Assembly (NCBI RefSeq): GCF_038452275.1
Contig: NZ_CP141643.1
Coordinates: forward strand, 1,240,001-1,304,000
Direction of reading: 5' to 3'
Length of the DNA: 64,000 bases
Source: Corynebacterium sp. BD556
GTDB lineage: Bacteria > Actinomycetota > Actinomycetes > Mycobacteriales > Mycobacteriaceae
Made by a program: the position numbers and the translations under genes
Shown here: positions 51,569-60,597 of the stretch, in pieces
Layout of the letters: the number at the start of each line of letters is the position of its first letter
How positions within the stretch are numbered: position 1 is the first letter of the stretch
The notes under the pieces: model-generated
The model's database searches: none
What the model saw: only the letters and a program-made list of their open reading frames with translations
What the model was told of the DNA's origin: nothing

Positions 51569-53422
51569 CAAAGCACGCTCGATGCGCTCACGTCGCGCCA
51601 TCGGCCTCTACCCCGACAACATGCACCCCGGTCTTGTGCCAGGGCTCAGCGTTGAAGAACTGCGCTACACCTTCGGCCTTGACAAGGTAGTCTTCGGCGT
51701 CAACGCCGTATTGATCAGCGCTTTCGTCCTCTGGGGCATCACACGCCCCGAACAAGTCAAAGATGTCACCGACACCATGCTGCAGTGGGGTTTGCTCCAC
51801 TTCGGTTGGCTATTCAACGTGGTTTTGGTGGTGTGCATCATGGTCATGATCACCATCGCTTTCTCACGCTACGGCAACATCAAACTGGGCAAAGACGACG
51901 AAGAACCCGAATACTCCCTCTTTTCCTGGGTAGCCATGATGTTCGCCGCCGGCATCGGTGTCGGCATCTTCTTCTTCGGCCCCTCCGAGCCGCTGTCTTT
52001 CTACCTCACCCCTCCCCCACTGACGGTATCCGGCAACACAGAGGAGGCCCTACACCGGGCGGTCGCCCAAGCCAACTACCACTGGGGTTTCTCACCGTGG
52101 GCCCTCTACGCACTAGTCGGCGGAGCCCTGGCTTATTCCTCGTACCGGCGCGGCCGCACCTCACTGGTGTCGTCTCTGTTTGCTCCCCTGCTCAAGCGCA
52201 CCGACGGGCTGACCGGCCGCTTCATCGACATCCTCGCTATCGCCGCTACCCTATTCGGCACCGCCGGCTCCCTGGGCATCTCCACCCTGCAAATCGGCGA
52301 GGGCATCTCGATTGTGGGAGGGCTTACCCCCTCCATGGCGTTGATGGTCGGCATCGTCTGCACCCTCACCGCCGACTTTATCATCTCGGCCGTCTCGGGT
52401 GTGTCCAACGGCATCCGCATCCTGTCAAACATCAACATCACCTTGACCCTTGCCGCCATCGCCTTCGTGTTCATTGCGGGCCCAACGCTATTCTCACCAA
52501 CCTGATCCCCTCCGGCGCCCTGGTCTACCTCAATGAGTTTTTAGACATGGCGTCACGCTCCTTATCGTGGGGCGAGGAAACGCTCGACTTCCAAGCCAAC
52601 TACACCGCGTTCTACTGGGCATGGTGGATTGCGTGGGCACCCTTCGTCGGATTGTTCATCGCACGTATCTCCCGCGGCCGCACACTGCGCCAATTCATCC
52701 TGGTGACCATCATCATCCCCACCACCGTTCTCATCCTCGCCTTCAGCGTCTTCGGCGGCACGGCCATCACATTCGCCCGGGAGAACCTACTCGGCTTCGA
52801 CGGCTCCGCCTCCGCCCAGCAGGTGCTGTTTCACATGATCGAGCACTTACCCTTCTCCGGGGTAGTTGCCGTACTCGTCGTCGCCATCTTGTGCATTTTC
52901 TTCATCACCACCGCCGACTCCGCCTCCGTGGTGATGGGCACTATGGCCTCCAAAGGCGACCCGGAGCCGAACCGCCTGTTAGTTGTGTTCTGGGGCCTGC
53001 TCATGATGGGAATAGCGGTGGTGATGTTGCTCACCGGCGGCGAGGACGCCTTGGACGGACTGCAATCACTAACCATCCTCACAGCAATGCCTTTCTCCCT
53101 GGTCATCATCGCCCTCATGGTGGCGTTTTTAAGGGATCTGTCCACCGACCCGCTGGCGCTGCGCTTCAATTACGTAGAAACCGCGGTGCGCGGTGCAGTC
53201 CGACGCGGCCTGGAAGAATACGGAGATGACTTCCAAATCGCCGTGTCTGCCGCACCCGGACACACAGGAGTCGGTTGGGTAGCGGACGTGGACTCAACCA
53301 GCGACGACCTCACCGAGTGGTACCGACGCACCGACGAGCACGGCGAGCCCGTCGGCTACGACTACGACACCGGCGAATGGGAGGACGGCTGGGAACCAGA
53401 CGACCAGCACGATAACCGCTAA
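51519..53422 (+). pseudogene. BCCT-family compatible-solute transporter, frameshifted
   Basis: The 5' part (TTG 51519, behind AAGGAGG) encodes 328 residues of a betaine/carnitine/choline-type transporter. It has LFSWVAMMFAAGIGVGIFFFG, NYHWGFSPWALYALVGG, SVSGVSNG-like AVSGVSNGIRILSN, and stops after FIAGPTLFSPT at 52505. The frame one base back continues from about 52485 with ILTNLIPSGALVYLNEF and runs to 53422 with the rest of the family (FYWAWWIAWAPFVGLFIARISRGRTLRQF, FFITTADSASVVMG). The joined protein would be about 634 residues, a normal length with an acidic C-terminal domain. The break is one or four bases lost near 52480-52490. A sequencing error is possible. Confidence 0.88.
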
Positions 53423-53445
53423 ATAGTAAGGAGGATTCGCCGCGA

Positions 53446-55308
53446 CTACTCCTCGTCAGTAGACAACGCGGCGACGAAAGCTTCCTGCGGCACCGTGACC
53501 GAACCAATGGACTTCATGCGCTTCTTGCCGGCCTTCTGCTTCTCCAAAAGCTTGCGCTTGCGGGAAATGTCACCGCCGTAGCACTTCGACAAAACGTCCT
53601 TGCGCAAGGCACGGATGTTCTCACGGGCGATGATCTTCGAGCCGATCGCCGCTTGAACCGGGACCTCGAACTGCTGGCGCGGAATGAGCTCCTTGAGCTT
53701 TTTGGTCATCTTGTTGCCGTACCACTGGGCGGAATCTTTGTGCACAATCGCAGAGAAAGCATCGACAGGTTCGCCCTGCAACAAAATATCCACCTTAACC
53801 AGGTTGCCCTCCTGCTCCCCGGCGTCCTCGTAGTTCAGGGAGGCGTAGCCCTTGGTGCGCGACTTCAACATGTCGAAAAAGTCGAAAATGATCTCGCCGA
53901 GCGGCATGATGTAGCGCAACTCAACGCGCTCCTCCGACAAATACTCCATATTGCGCATGGAACCGCGCTTAGACTGGCACAACTCCATCGTGGTACCGAC
54001 GAACTCCTGGGGCACAATGATGGTCATGTTCACAATCGGCTCGTAAACCGCCTGCAGTTTGCCGCCCGGCCAGTCGGAGGGGTTGTGCACCATCTGCTCG
54101 GTTCCGTCCTCACCAACCACCCGGTAGGTCACCGAGGGTGCAGTAGAGATCAGATCCAAGTCAAATTCACGCTCAAGGCGGTCGCGGGTGATCTCCATGT
54201 GGAGAAGACCCAAAAAACCACAGCGAAAACCGAAACCCAAAGCGACGGAAGTTTCGGGTTCCCAGGTCAAAGAGGCGTCGTTAAGCTGCAGCTTCTCCAA
54301 AGACTCGCGCAGCGCCGGGAAGTCTTCCTGGCTGACCGGGAACAAACCCGAGTACACCATCGGCTTGACGTCCTCAAAACCAGCGAGCGCCTGCTCGGCG
54401 CCTTTCGACGCCCACGTGACCGTGTCGCCCACACGCGTTTCGCGCACATCCTTCACACCGGTAATGAGGTAGCCCACCTCACCCGGGCCCAACCCCTTCG
54501 TCTTTTTCATCGTGGGTGAGACAACACCGACCTCCAAGATCTCATGGCGCACCCCGGTGTTCATCATCTGCACCTGCTGATTCGGCTTCAAAGTGCCGTC
54601 CATCATGCGGACGTAAGTAACCACACCACGGTAAGTGTCATACACCGAATCGAAAATCAACGCACGCGCCGGCGCATCCGGATCCGAACCGGTCTCCGAC
54701 TGCGGCGGCGGAACCAACTCGACCAGCTTATCCAAAAGCTCCGGCACCCCCTCGCCGGTCTTACCGGACACACGCATGACCTCCTCCGGATCGATCCCAA
54801 TGATGTGAGCGATCTCCAGAGCGTACTTCTCCGGATCAGCCGCCGGCAGGTCAATCTTGTTCAAAACCGGAATGATCTCCAGATCCTTGTCCATGGCCAT
54901 ATAGAGGTTGGCCAAGGTCTGAGCCTCGATGCCCTGGGCGGCGTCGACAAGCAAAATCGCACCCTCACACGCTTCAAGAGCACGGGAGACCTCATAAGAA
55001 AAATCCACGTGGCCGGGCGTGTCAATCATCTGCAACACAGTGTCCTGGCCCTCAAACTCACCGCTGCGCGGAGTCCACGGCAGCCGCACGTTCTGCGCCT
55101 TAATAGTGATACCGCGCTCACGTTCGATGTCCATGTTATCGAGATACTGGTCACGCATATCACGCGCAGACACAACGTTAGAGAGCTGAAGGATGCGGTC
55201 GGCAAGCGTGGATTTGCCATGGTCGATGTGGGCAATAATGCAGAAGTTGCGGATCCGGGAGGGATCGGTGAACGTGTCTTCCGCGAAGTTGGTCTTTTGC
55301 GCAGCCAT
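53446..55308 (-). CDS. lepA: Elongation factor 4 (LepA)
   Basis: A 620-residue translation GTPase from ATG 55308 ([15 protein letters not shown]); an in-frame GTG at 55320 adds four residues. G motifs: [34 protein letters not shown] and [10 protein letters not shown]. The LepA-specific C-terminal domain ends [22 protein letters not shown]. It back-translocates or assists ribosomes and 30S assembly. A TAGAGT hexamer 10 bases before the ATG is a candidate -10. The gene diverges from the PemK-like gene. Confidence 0.96.
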   Translation of the reverse strand: MAAQKTNFAEDTFTDPSRIRNFCIIAHIDHGKSTLADRILQLSNVVSARDMRDQYLDNMDIERERGITIKAQNVRLPWTPRSGEFEGQDTVLQMIDTPGHVDFSYEVSRALEACEGAILLVDAAQGIEAQTLANLYMAMDKDLEIIPVLNKIDLPAADPEKYALEIAHIIGIDPEEVMRVSGKTGEGVPELLDKLVELVPPPQSETGSDPDAPARALIFDSVYDTYRGVVTYVRMMDGTLKPNQQVQMMNTGVRHEILEVGVVSPTMKKTKGLGPGEVGYLITGVKDVRETRVGDTVTWASKGAEQALAGFEDVKPMVYSGLFPVSQEDFPALRESLEKLQLNDASLTWEPETSVALGFGFRCGFLGLLHMEITRDRLEREFDLDLISTAPSVTYRVVGEDGTEQMVHNPSDWPGGKLQAVYEPIVNMTIIVPQEFVGTTMELCQSKRGSMRNMEYLSEERVELRYIMPLGEIIFDFFDMLKSRTKGYASLNYEDAGEQEGNLVKVDILLQGEPVDAFSAIVHKDSAQWYGNKMTKKLKELIPRQQFEVPVQAAIGSKIIARENIRALRKDVLSKCYGGDISRKRKLLEKQKAGKKRMKSIGSVTVPQEAFVAALSTDEE

Positions 55309-55373
55309 AGTTCCGCCCACTCTACCGCCTCACGTGGGCAAACAAAACAAAAGGGCGCCACATGCACAACTGC

Positions 55374-55402
55374 TTGTGTGAGCCTGCCAACACTCGTAAT
55401 GT
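55374..55402 (+). promoter_or_regulatory. Promoter of the PemK/MazF-like gene
   Basis: TTGTGT (-35, 55374-55379), 17 bases, then TAATGT (-10, 55397-55402). An AAGGAC ribosome-binding site follows before ATG 55436. This is one of the best classical promoters in the window. Confidence 0.6.
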
Positions 55403-55435
55403 TGTGCTCAAAACACATTCACCCCAAGGACCGCC

Positions 55436-55927
55436 ATGCTCTTTAGCCGCAGCAAGCGCCGCAGCGCCCTCGACGAAGGACTCGCCCTCCTCAACGAGCG
55501 CCTCGGAAGTTCCCCGCGCGAGCGCAGCCGGAAAATCGCCTCCCGGCTTCTGGTCAAACCCACTGCACGCTTAGCCCGCGGCATCTACTACGCCCCCGAC
55601 ATGGACGGCCAAGCCGAACCCGGCGAAGTCGTGTGGGTCACCGTACCCTCCACTCCCCCACAAGAACGCTCCATAGTGGTCATCGGCCGCGAGCACCACG
55701 ACGTGCTCGGACTGCTAATTTCCCCGGAAGTTGAACACGGCGACGACCACGACTGGTTAGGGATCGGATCCGGCGAGTGGGAGGACAGCGGCGAAGAATG
55801 CTGGGTCCGGCTCGACAAAACTATGCTGGTACCAGAAACGGACGTCCACCGCCGCGGCATCTACCTACCCTCACGCCGTTTCGAGCGCATCGCCAACCGA
55901 CTTCGAGACCGCTTCGACTGGAGCTAG
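55436..55927 (+). CDS. PemK/MazF-like toxin-fold protein, no antitoxin partner
   Basis: A 163-residue product. A basic N-terminus (about 1-45) precedes a PemK/MazF-like beta-barrel domain: [32 protein letters not shown], and [23 protein letters not shown]. MazF/PemK proteins are mostly sequence-specific endoribonucleases paired with an antitoxin encoded just upstream. No such gene exists here: upstream is the divergent lepA promoter. Similar stand-alone genes beside lepA occur in corynebacteria as I remember them, so it may be a housekeeping RNase or a tamed toxin. Confidence 0.75.
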   Translation: MLFSRSKRRSALDEGLALLNERLGSSPRERSRKIASRLLVKPTARLARGIYYAPDMDGQAEPGEVVWVTVPSTPPQERSIVVIGREHHDVLGLLISPEVEHGDDHDWLGIGSGEWEDSGEECWVRLDKTMLVPETDVHRRGIYLPSRRFERIANRLRDRFDWS

Positions 55928-55932
55928 CAGGT

Positions 55933-55962
55933 TTGGTGTTTCGGCGCCGAGCTTGCTATCTT
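55933..55962 (+). promoter_or_regulatory. Candidate rpsT promoter
   Basis: TTGGTG (55933-55938) and TATCTT (55957-55962) are 18 bases apart. They lie about 150 bases before rpsT, leaving a long leader that could carry autoregulation by S20. I see no defined RNA motif in it. Confidence 0.35.
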
Positions 55963-56115
55963 GAACAGGTTGTCCGCATCCGGGATCTTCACTGGGTGCG
56001 CCGGGATACGCGAGCAGGACCTTGGGTTCGCGTTTTCAAATGCCCGGCGCGTTTGACTCCCCCTTCCCGGGTCGACTGCACACACAGAATCGACCAAAAC
56101 CAAGAGGTATTCAAC

Positions 56116-56379
56116 ATGGCAAATATCAAACAGCAGAAAAAGCGCGTCCTCACCAACGAGAAGCGCCGCATGCGCAACAAATCCGTGCGCTCCGCAACCC
56201 GCACCGAGATGCGTAAGTTCCGTGAAGCTGTCGAGTCCGGCGACAAGGCTGCCGCCGAAGCTCAGTTGCGCGTCGCTTCCCGCAAACTGGACAAGGCAGT
56301 GACCAAGGGCGTCTTCCACCGCAATAACGCGGCCAACAAGAAGTCCAACATGGCCCGCGCGCTCAACAAGATGGCTTAA
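56116..56379 (+). CDS. rpsT: 30S ribosomal protein S20
   Basis: An 87-residue, strongly basic helical protein ([18 protein letters not shown] to [14 protein letters not shown]), the exact family length. S20 binds 16S rRNA helices 9 and 44 early in 30S assembly. The ATG at 56116 follows CCAAGAGG. A strong terminator lies immediately downstream. It is encoded opposite to lepA and holA, as in other corynebacteria. Confidence 0.97.
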   Translation: MANIKQQKKRVLTNEKRRMRNKSVRSATRTEMRKFREAVESGDKAAAEAQLRVASRKLDKAVTKGVFHRNNAANKKSNMARALNKMA

Positions 56380-56394
56380 GTTTCAGGCCCTGCC

Positions 56395-56429
56395 AAACCC
56401 GGTTTCCCCCGTTGGGGAGCCGGGTTTTT
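56395..56429 (+). terminator. rpsT terminator
   Basis: AAACCCGG (56395-56402) pairs with CCGGGTTT (56420-56427), with an inner CCCC/GGGG pair, followed by TT. It sits 15 bases after the rpsT stop. Confidence 0.82.
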
Positions 56430-56451
56430 GGTTTTCCTCCGCTTCCGCGGG

Positions 56452-56567
56452 TTGGGGGCCTTCGGCGTCTTGTGTCAGGGGGGGTTGGTTGGTGCGGGGG
56501 GACCTCGGTTGGGGGCCTTCGGCGTCTTGTGTCAGGGTGGGGTTGGTTGGTGCGAGGGGGACCTCGG
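56452..56567. repeat. 57-59-bp G-rich tandem repeat
   Basis: Two near-identical units (56452-56508 and 56509-56567) start TTGGGGGCCTTCGGCGTC and end GGACCTCGG. They differ by two extra bases in the second unit. A third unit begins at 56568 but changes after TTGGGGG into the left arm of the hairpin. Each unit has several runs of 5-7 G on the + strand. The minus-strand frame across them is open and repeats TLTQDAEGPQ, but I judge it non-coding. Confidence 0.75.
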
Positions 56568-56570
56568 TTG

Positions 56571-56627
56571 GGGGATATCTCGCCGTCGCCGGAAAGGGGG
56601 CGCCAGAGGGTACGGCGAGATATCCCC
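56571..56627. repeat. 16-bp perfect inverted repeat (large hairpin)
   Basis: GGGGATATCTCGCCGT (56571-56586) and ACGGCGAGATATCCCC (56612-56627) are exact inverse complements around a 25-base loop. There is no T-run on either side, so it is not a standard terminator. It follows directly from the tandem repeat, and the remaining sequence to the lysE-type gene holds nothing I recognise. Confidence 0.75.
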
Positions 56628-56959
56628 TAAGTGAGGTCACGTTTTAGAGATCCCAGCTACAACCGACCCCCGTTGAGGTCCAACTAATCGGCGGGCGAAA
56701 AGCCGCGGGGGAGCTTATAAATTGAAACCCCACCCTGGCGGTGCAAGAGCTCGCCGCGAACCCGCTAAGTAGAAAGGCGCGCCGCAGAGTCGGCTTTCTA
56801 GCAGCCCTCGCTCGTCTTCTTCCCGTTTAAACATCTTGATGCTCATTGGTCGCTGCGTATCAATTCTGCCGTGGGCGGTTCGCGGCGTCGCTTTCAGTTC
56901 CGCGCTTCGCCGCGCTGTGATGCTTGGGCGTATCTTTTGGGCCACAAGTGCGCCGACTT
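56628..56959. other. 332-base spacer without a supported gene
   Basis: The region lies between the hairpin and the 3' end of the LysE-type gene. A minus-strand frame of 43 codons (56715-56846) and longer shadows exist, but none has a ribosome-binding site or a familiar sequence. Confidence 0.45.
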
Positions 56960-57607
56960 CTATACCGGCTGCGCCGCCGCGCGCAGGATGAGAAGTGCGC
57001 CCACCAGGGCAAAGAAGGTGCCTGATCCCATGTCGATCAGGGGGCCGGCCGCTAGTAAGCGGCGGCGCACTCGCTCGGTGGACACGACGTGGCTGAGTAC
57101 CCCGAACAAGGCGAAGGCGCTGGCCCACATGGATAAGATCACGATCACCGCGGTGGCTACTGAGGGCTGGGGCGGCAACAAGGGGGCGATCATGGCTGTC
57201 AAGGCGATGACGATTTTTGGGTTCGCCAGGTTGGTGGACAGTCCTTTGAGGTAGCTTGTGCGCAGCCGCCCGAGTGCTGCTTCGGCTTCGTCTAGGTCCA
57301 CAGGTGGGGTGGTGCGGTCGCGCCAGCCCTGCCGGATGTTGGCCTGCGCCATCCAGAGCAAAAATGCCCCGCCGATAACTTGCACGGCTGATAACGCCCA
57401 GGGAAACGCGGTAAGTAGGGTGGCGGCGCCCACGACTGTGAGTGTGCTCCATAAAAGTACGCCGGTGAGGATGCCGCAGGTGGTTGCCCAGGCGTGTTTG
57501 CGCGAGCGTGTGGCGGTGCGGGTGATTAGGATTACGTCGGGTCCCGGCGCGGCTGCTCCCACGACGTTGAGGCCGACGATGACTGCGAGGTCACCGGGGG
57601 TAATCAA
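56960..57607 (-). CDS. LysE/RhtB-family amino acid exporter
   Basis: A 215-residue membrane protein with about six helices. It starts MITPGDLAVIVGLNVVGAAAPGPDVILITRTA, which is the family's N-terminal PGP signature. Another landmark is YLKGLSTNLANPKIVIAL, the conserved NP-K motif after the second loop. It exports an amino acid or related metabolite; the substrate is not evident. Its start overlaps the stop of the ankyrin gene by 4 bases. Confidence 0.9.
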   Translation of the reverse strand: MITPGDLAVIVGLNVVGAAAPGPDVILITRTATRSRKHAWATTCGILTGVLLWSTLTVVGAATLLTAFPWALSAVQVIGGAFLLWMAQANIRQGWRDRTTPPVDLDEAEAALGRLRTSYLKGLSTNLANPKIVIALTAMIAPLLPPQPSVATAVIVILSMWASAFALFGVLSHVVSTERVRRRLLAAGPLIDMGSGTFFALVGALLILRAAAQPV

Positions 57608-58032
57608 CGCTTCGTCATTTTCTCTACGAGGTCGCTACGTTCGAACATTTGTGCCGTCATTATTGCGTTGGGGTGGCCGGCGTGTGGGTCGGCGCCTGCT
57701 TCTAGGAGCACGTCGAGGACCTCATCTTCTTTTTTAAACACCACGCCTGCCAGCGGCGACTGCCCTCGCGCGTTGAGCTTGTCGACGTCCGCCCCACGGC
57801 TCACCAGTCCTCGCACGAGCGCAGCGTGCCCTGCGTATGCCGCTAGCATCAGAAGCGAGTTGCCGTCCTGGTTGGATAGGTTGACGTCCACGCCGTGGTC
57901 GACGTAGTCGAGCAGGGTGTGGTCGCCGTTGCGGGCGAAGTCGAAAAGCTTCGAGGCGAAGTCGCGCACATCGTCCGGGCAGTCCTTGGGGCTTTCGCTG
58001 GGGTTGTTGTTTGGGTTTGTCGAGTCTTTCAC
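57604..58032 (-). CDS. Ankyrin-repeat protein
   Basis: A 142-residue cytoplasmic protein. After a polar N-terminus (MKDSTNPNNNPSES) come about three ankyrin repeats: DGNSLLMLAAYAGHAALVRGLVSRGADVD, ARGQSPLAGVVFKKEDEVLDVLLEAGADPH and a partial last one. Such short proteins mediate protein contacts; the partner is unknown. It overlaps the downstream LysE-type gene by 4 bases. From memory similar ankyrin genes accompany this locus in corynebacteria. Confidence 0.88.
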   Translation of the reverse strand: MKDSTNPNNNPSESPKDCPDDVRDFASKLFDFARNGDHTLLDYVDHGVDVNLSNQDGNSLLMLAAYAGHAALVRGLVSRGADVDKLNARGQSPLAGVVFKKEDEVLDVLLEAGADPHAGHPNAIMTAQMFERSDLVEKMTKR

Positions 58033-58056
58033 CCGGAATAATCTAGCACTGCCTTT

Positions 58057-58995
58057 TTATCTGGCCAGTTGGGCTATGCGCCGCACCGCGTCTTCGAGGG
58101 CGAATTCCTTATCGCCGCCTTGCCCTTTGACTGCGGCGTCGAGTTCGGCGACGATGATGACCGCGTCGCTGACTGCCTCCCCCGACCAGCTTCGCGCCAT
58201 TTGCATCGCTTTCTTCACGGCAAATGGGTGCATGTTTAAGGCGCCTGCAAGTTGGTTCGGGTTGCCCCGGGTGTTGTAGACCTTAGCGATGTCACCGACC
58301 TTCGTGGCGAGCGCCGCCGCCACAGCCACGGGACTTAACCCAAGCTGCAGGGCGCGTCGCGTGGAGGCAAGTGCCTTGTCTACTCGTCCCGCCACGGCTT
58401 GCTCGGCGATGTCGAAGCCGGAGACTTCCGCCACCCCGGAGTAGTAGGCGCGCACACTGGAGACGGTGAGCTCTCCTTCGGTATCCGCCACCAACTGCTC
58501 GACCGCCGAGGCCAGCTCGCGCAGGTCGGAGCCCACCGACTCCAGCAAGGCGGCGACGACGTCCGGGGTGGGGCGCTGACCATGGCGACGAAACTCGTTG
58601 GCCACCCACGTGTGACGATCTTCCTCACGCAGCGGGTCGACTTTGTGTACGTGGGCGACTTTGGAAAATTTCGGCACCATCGCTTTTTGCCGTCCACCGC
58701 CGCTGTGTTTGATGATTAAGGTGATTCCCGGCGCGGGGTGTACTGCTGCCTTAAGCAGAATCTCTGTCGGTTCCTTGCCGGCTAGCTCCACTTTTTCCAC
58801 CACCACGATCCGCTCCTCGGCAAAAAGTGAGGGGCTGGTGGCCATGGCGAGTTCTCCGGCGGTGATTTCGCTGGCTTTCAGTGTTGCCAGTTCCGCAGCC
58901 GGGCTGACCTTGTCGATGATCGCGGCTGTGGCGCGCTCAGCTAAGAACTCGTCTTCGCCGAGGACAAGGTGGACGGGGTTGAGCATGGGGCTCAT
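58057..58995 (-). CDS. holA: DNA polymerase III, delta subunit
   Basis: A 312-residue clamp-loader subunit. The N-terminal region (PVHLVLGEDEFLAERATAAII) starts the AAA-like fold without Walker motifs, and the C-terminal collar domain has VAAALATKVGDIAKVYN and LAGALNMHPFAVKKAMQMARSW. Both are hallmarks of HolA. It opens the beta sliding clamp in the clamp-loader complex. It follows comEC by one base, the common actinobacterial comEA-comEC-holA order. Confidence 0.93.
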   Translation of the reverse strand: MSPMLNPVHLVLGEDEFLAERATAAIIDKVSPAAELATLKASEITAGELAMATSPSLFAEERIVVVEKVELAGKEPTEILLKAAVHPAPGITLIIKHSGGGRQKAMVPKFSKVAHVHKVDPLREEDRHTWVANEFRRHGQRPTPDVVAALLESVGSDLRELASAVEQLVADTEGELTVSSVRAYYSGVAEVSGFDIAEQAVAGRVDKALASTRRALQLGLSPVAVAAALATKVGDIAKVYNTRGNPNQLAGALNMHPFAVKKAMQMARSWSGEAVSDAVIIVAELDAAVKGQGGDKEFALEDAVRRIAQLAR

Positions 58996-58996
58996 C

Positions 58997-60592
58997 TTAT
59001 CTGCTTTCAGGTGCGCCTCGATTCGGGTAGATAACTGGCACCCCGGCTGGGGTGACCACGGGGCGCTTTTTCATGCGGCCTTCCTCCAACACCACCACGA
59101 CCTCGGTGCCGGTGGGCACCGGTTCGATGTTGTCGGCGGTGTCTACCACGTGGAGCTTTTTGCCGGCGGTGTCGATCACCGGCAAAGGCGGGTCGGGGCG
59201 GGCCATGAGGGCGATTGCGCACACGGTGGCCAGCAGTGTTAGCCGGGGGCGTTTCGCCGCAAGCCCCGCCACCACCCATCCGTAGCCCACGAGGACCATC
59301 AGCGGGCTCGCGGTGAGCACCGCGCCGTCAATTCTTGCACCTGCCGAGGCGACCGCGTGGATCCACCAAGCTAGCGGCTCCACCACGAGAAGCACCGGGA
59401 TTTCGAAGGAGCCGGGCGAGAGAGACAGCAGTGCGGCGATAAGCCCCAGCACCGTGATCGGGGCGGCCAGCGGGGCGACAAGCACGTTGGCCGCCACCGC
59501 CACCAATGAGACACGCCCCACCATCAAGGCAACCAGGGGCATGGTCACCGCATCGGCAGCCAGGGCCACCGCCAACGCCCGGGTGACCACATCCGGCCAG
59601 CGCAAAACCACCAGTGCGCGGTAGAGCAGGGGGCTTAGCGCCACGATCCCGGCTGTCGCCGCGACGGATAGGGCGAAGCCGAAGTTGACCGCCAGGTTGG
59701 TGTCCACAAGCACCAAAGCAACCACCGACAGGCACAGGGCGTGCAGTGGCTCAGCGACAGAGGAGGACAACACCGCAACGAGGGTGACCAGCCCGGTGAC
59801 GCTCGCACGTAAAACGCTGGGCTCCGGGCCAACGAGAGTCGCGTAGATCATCAGCACCACCCCCGCCGCCACGATCTGCGCGCGCAAGCCTAAACGTGCT
59901 GCGCTCGCTGCAAGCACTGCGGCGGTGGTGACGATTGCGATGTTGCTTCCTGAAACAGCACTCAAATGCGACAAGCCGGTGTCTACGTAGGCCTGTTTTT
60001 CGCTGGCGCTTTGCAGGGAGGTATCGCCTAGCACCATGCCGGGGATCAAACCTCGCGAGCCGGGGCCGACGTGGGCTTCGACGGAAGCCGCAAAGGTGCT
60101 TCTGACGTGCTCGGCAAGCGCCGCGAACCCCTGGGGAGCTGCAAGTACCTCAACGGGACCTGACCACGTTATCTGCGTGGTGCCAGGTGTTTGCGACTGC
60201 CCCACGGTGCCCGAAACGGCGACCCCTGCCCCCGTGACCACACCGGGCGGCAGTTCGGGGGTAAACACTGCAATGGCCCCCGGGTGGCCGGTCACGTTGA
60301 TCCGCACGAGGAAACCGCCCGAATCAACGGGCACGGGTGCCCCAGCAACCTGGCCCACCATCGTCTGCCCTGGCTCGAAGGCCCGGGCCGCTGCGACGCG
60401 CAGCGCTGCGATAGCGCTCGATAGGCAGCCGAGGCCGGCGCTCAGCACTGCCTGGCCCACCTGTTGGAAGGCCAGCAGGCAAAGTGCGGCGACGCCCACG
60501 GCGAGCACAGCCACGGGCAGGCTCCACAGCAAGGTCATCAACGCACCCGCCCACACCGCCAGCGCCGGAGGGGCTAACCGTAGCTCACGCAT
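58997..60592 (-). CDS. comEC: ComEC/Rec2-family DNA uptake channel protein
   Basis: A 531-residue polytopic protein. An N-terminal OB-like domain after the first helices (GFLVRINVTGHPGAIAVF) precedes the competence domain with LSHLSAVSGSNIAIVTTAAV and GPEPSVLRASVTGLVTLVAVL. More helices follow to about residue 470. The C-terminal metallo-beta-lactamase domain of longer ComEC proteins is absent: the chain ends soon after TAGKKLHVVDTAD with a short beta-rich tail. Family members pass single-stranded DNA through the membrane. It is transcribed with comEA (5 bases upstream) and holA. Confidence 0.9.
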   Translation of the reverse strand: MRELRLAPPALAVWAGALMTLLWSLPVAVLAVGVAALCLLAFQQVGQAVLSAGLGCLSSAIAALRVAAARAFEPGQTMVGQVAGAPVPVDSGGFLVRINVTGHPGAIAVFTPELPPGVVTGAGVAVSGTVGQSQTPGTTQITWSGPVEVLAAPQGFAALAEHVRSTFAASVEAHVGPGSRGLIPGMVLGDTSLQSASEKQAYVDTGLSHLSAVSGSNIAIVTTAAVLAASAARLGLRAQIVAAGVVLMIYATLVGPEPSVLRASVTGLVTLVAVLSSSVAEPLHALCLSVVALVLVDTNLAVNFGFALSVAATAGIVALSPLLYRALVVLRWPDVVTRALAVALAADAVTMPLVALMVGRVSLVAVAANVLVAPLAAPITVLGLIAALLSLSPGSFEIPVLLVVEPLAWWIHAVASAGARIDGAVLTASPLMVLVGYGWVVAGLAAKRPRLTLLATVCAIALMARPDPPLPVIDTAGKKLHVVDTADNIEPVPTGTEVVVVLEEGRMKKRPVVTPAGVPVIYPNRGAPESR

Positions 60593-60597
60593 GCCCG

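Noticed and set aside
52567-53229. 220-residue + frame inside the BCCT gene
   Set aside because: Arg/His-rich alternative frame of the transporter's second half.
56383-56640. 85-residue minus-strand ORF repeating TLTQDAEGPQ
   Set aside because: It spans the rpsT terminator and the G-rich repeats; the peptide repeats only mirror the DNA repeats.
56715-57452. 245-residue minus-strand ORF overlapping the LysE-type gene
   Set aside because: It reads the LysE-type gene in a wrong frame and shows no membrane or family pattern.
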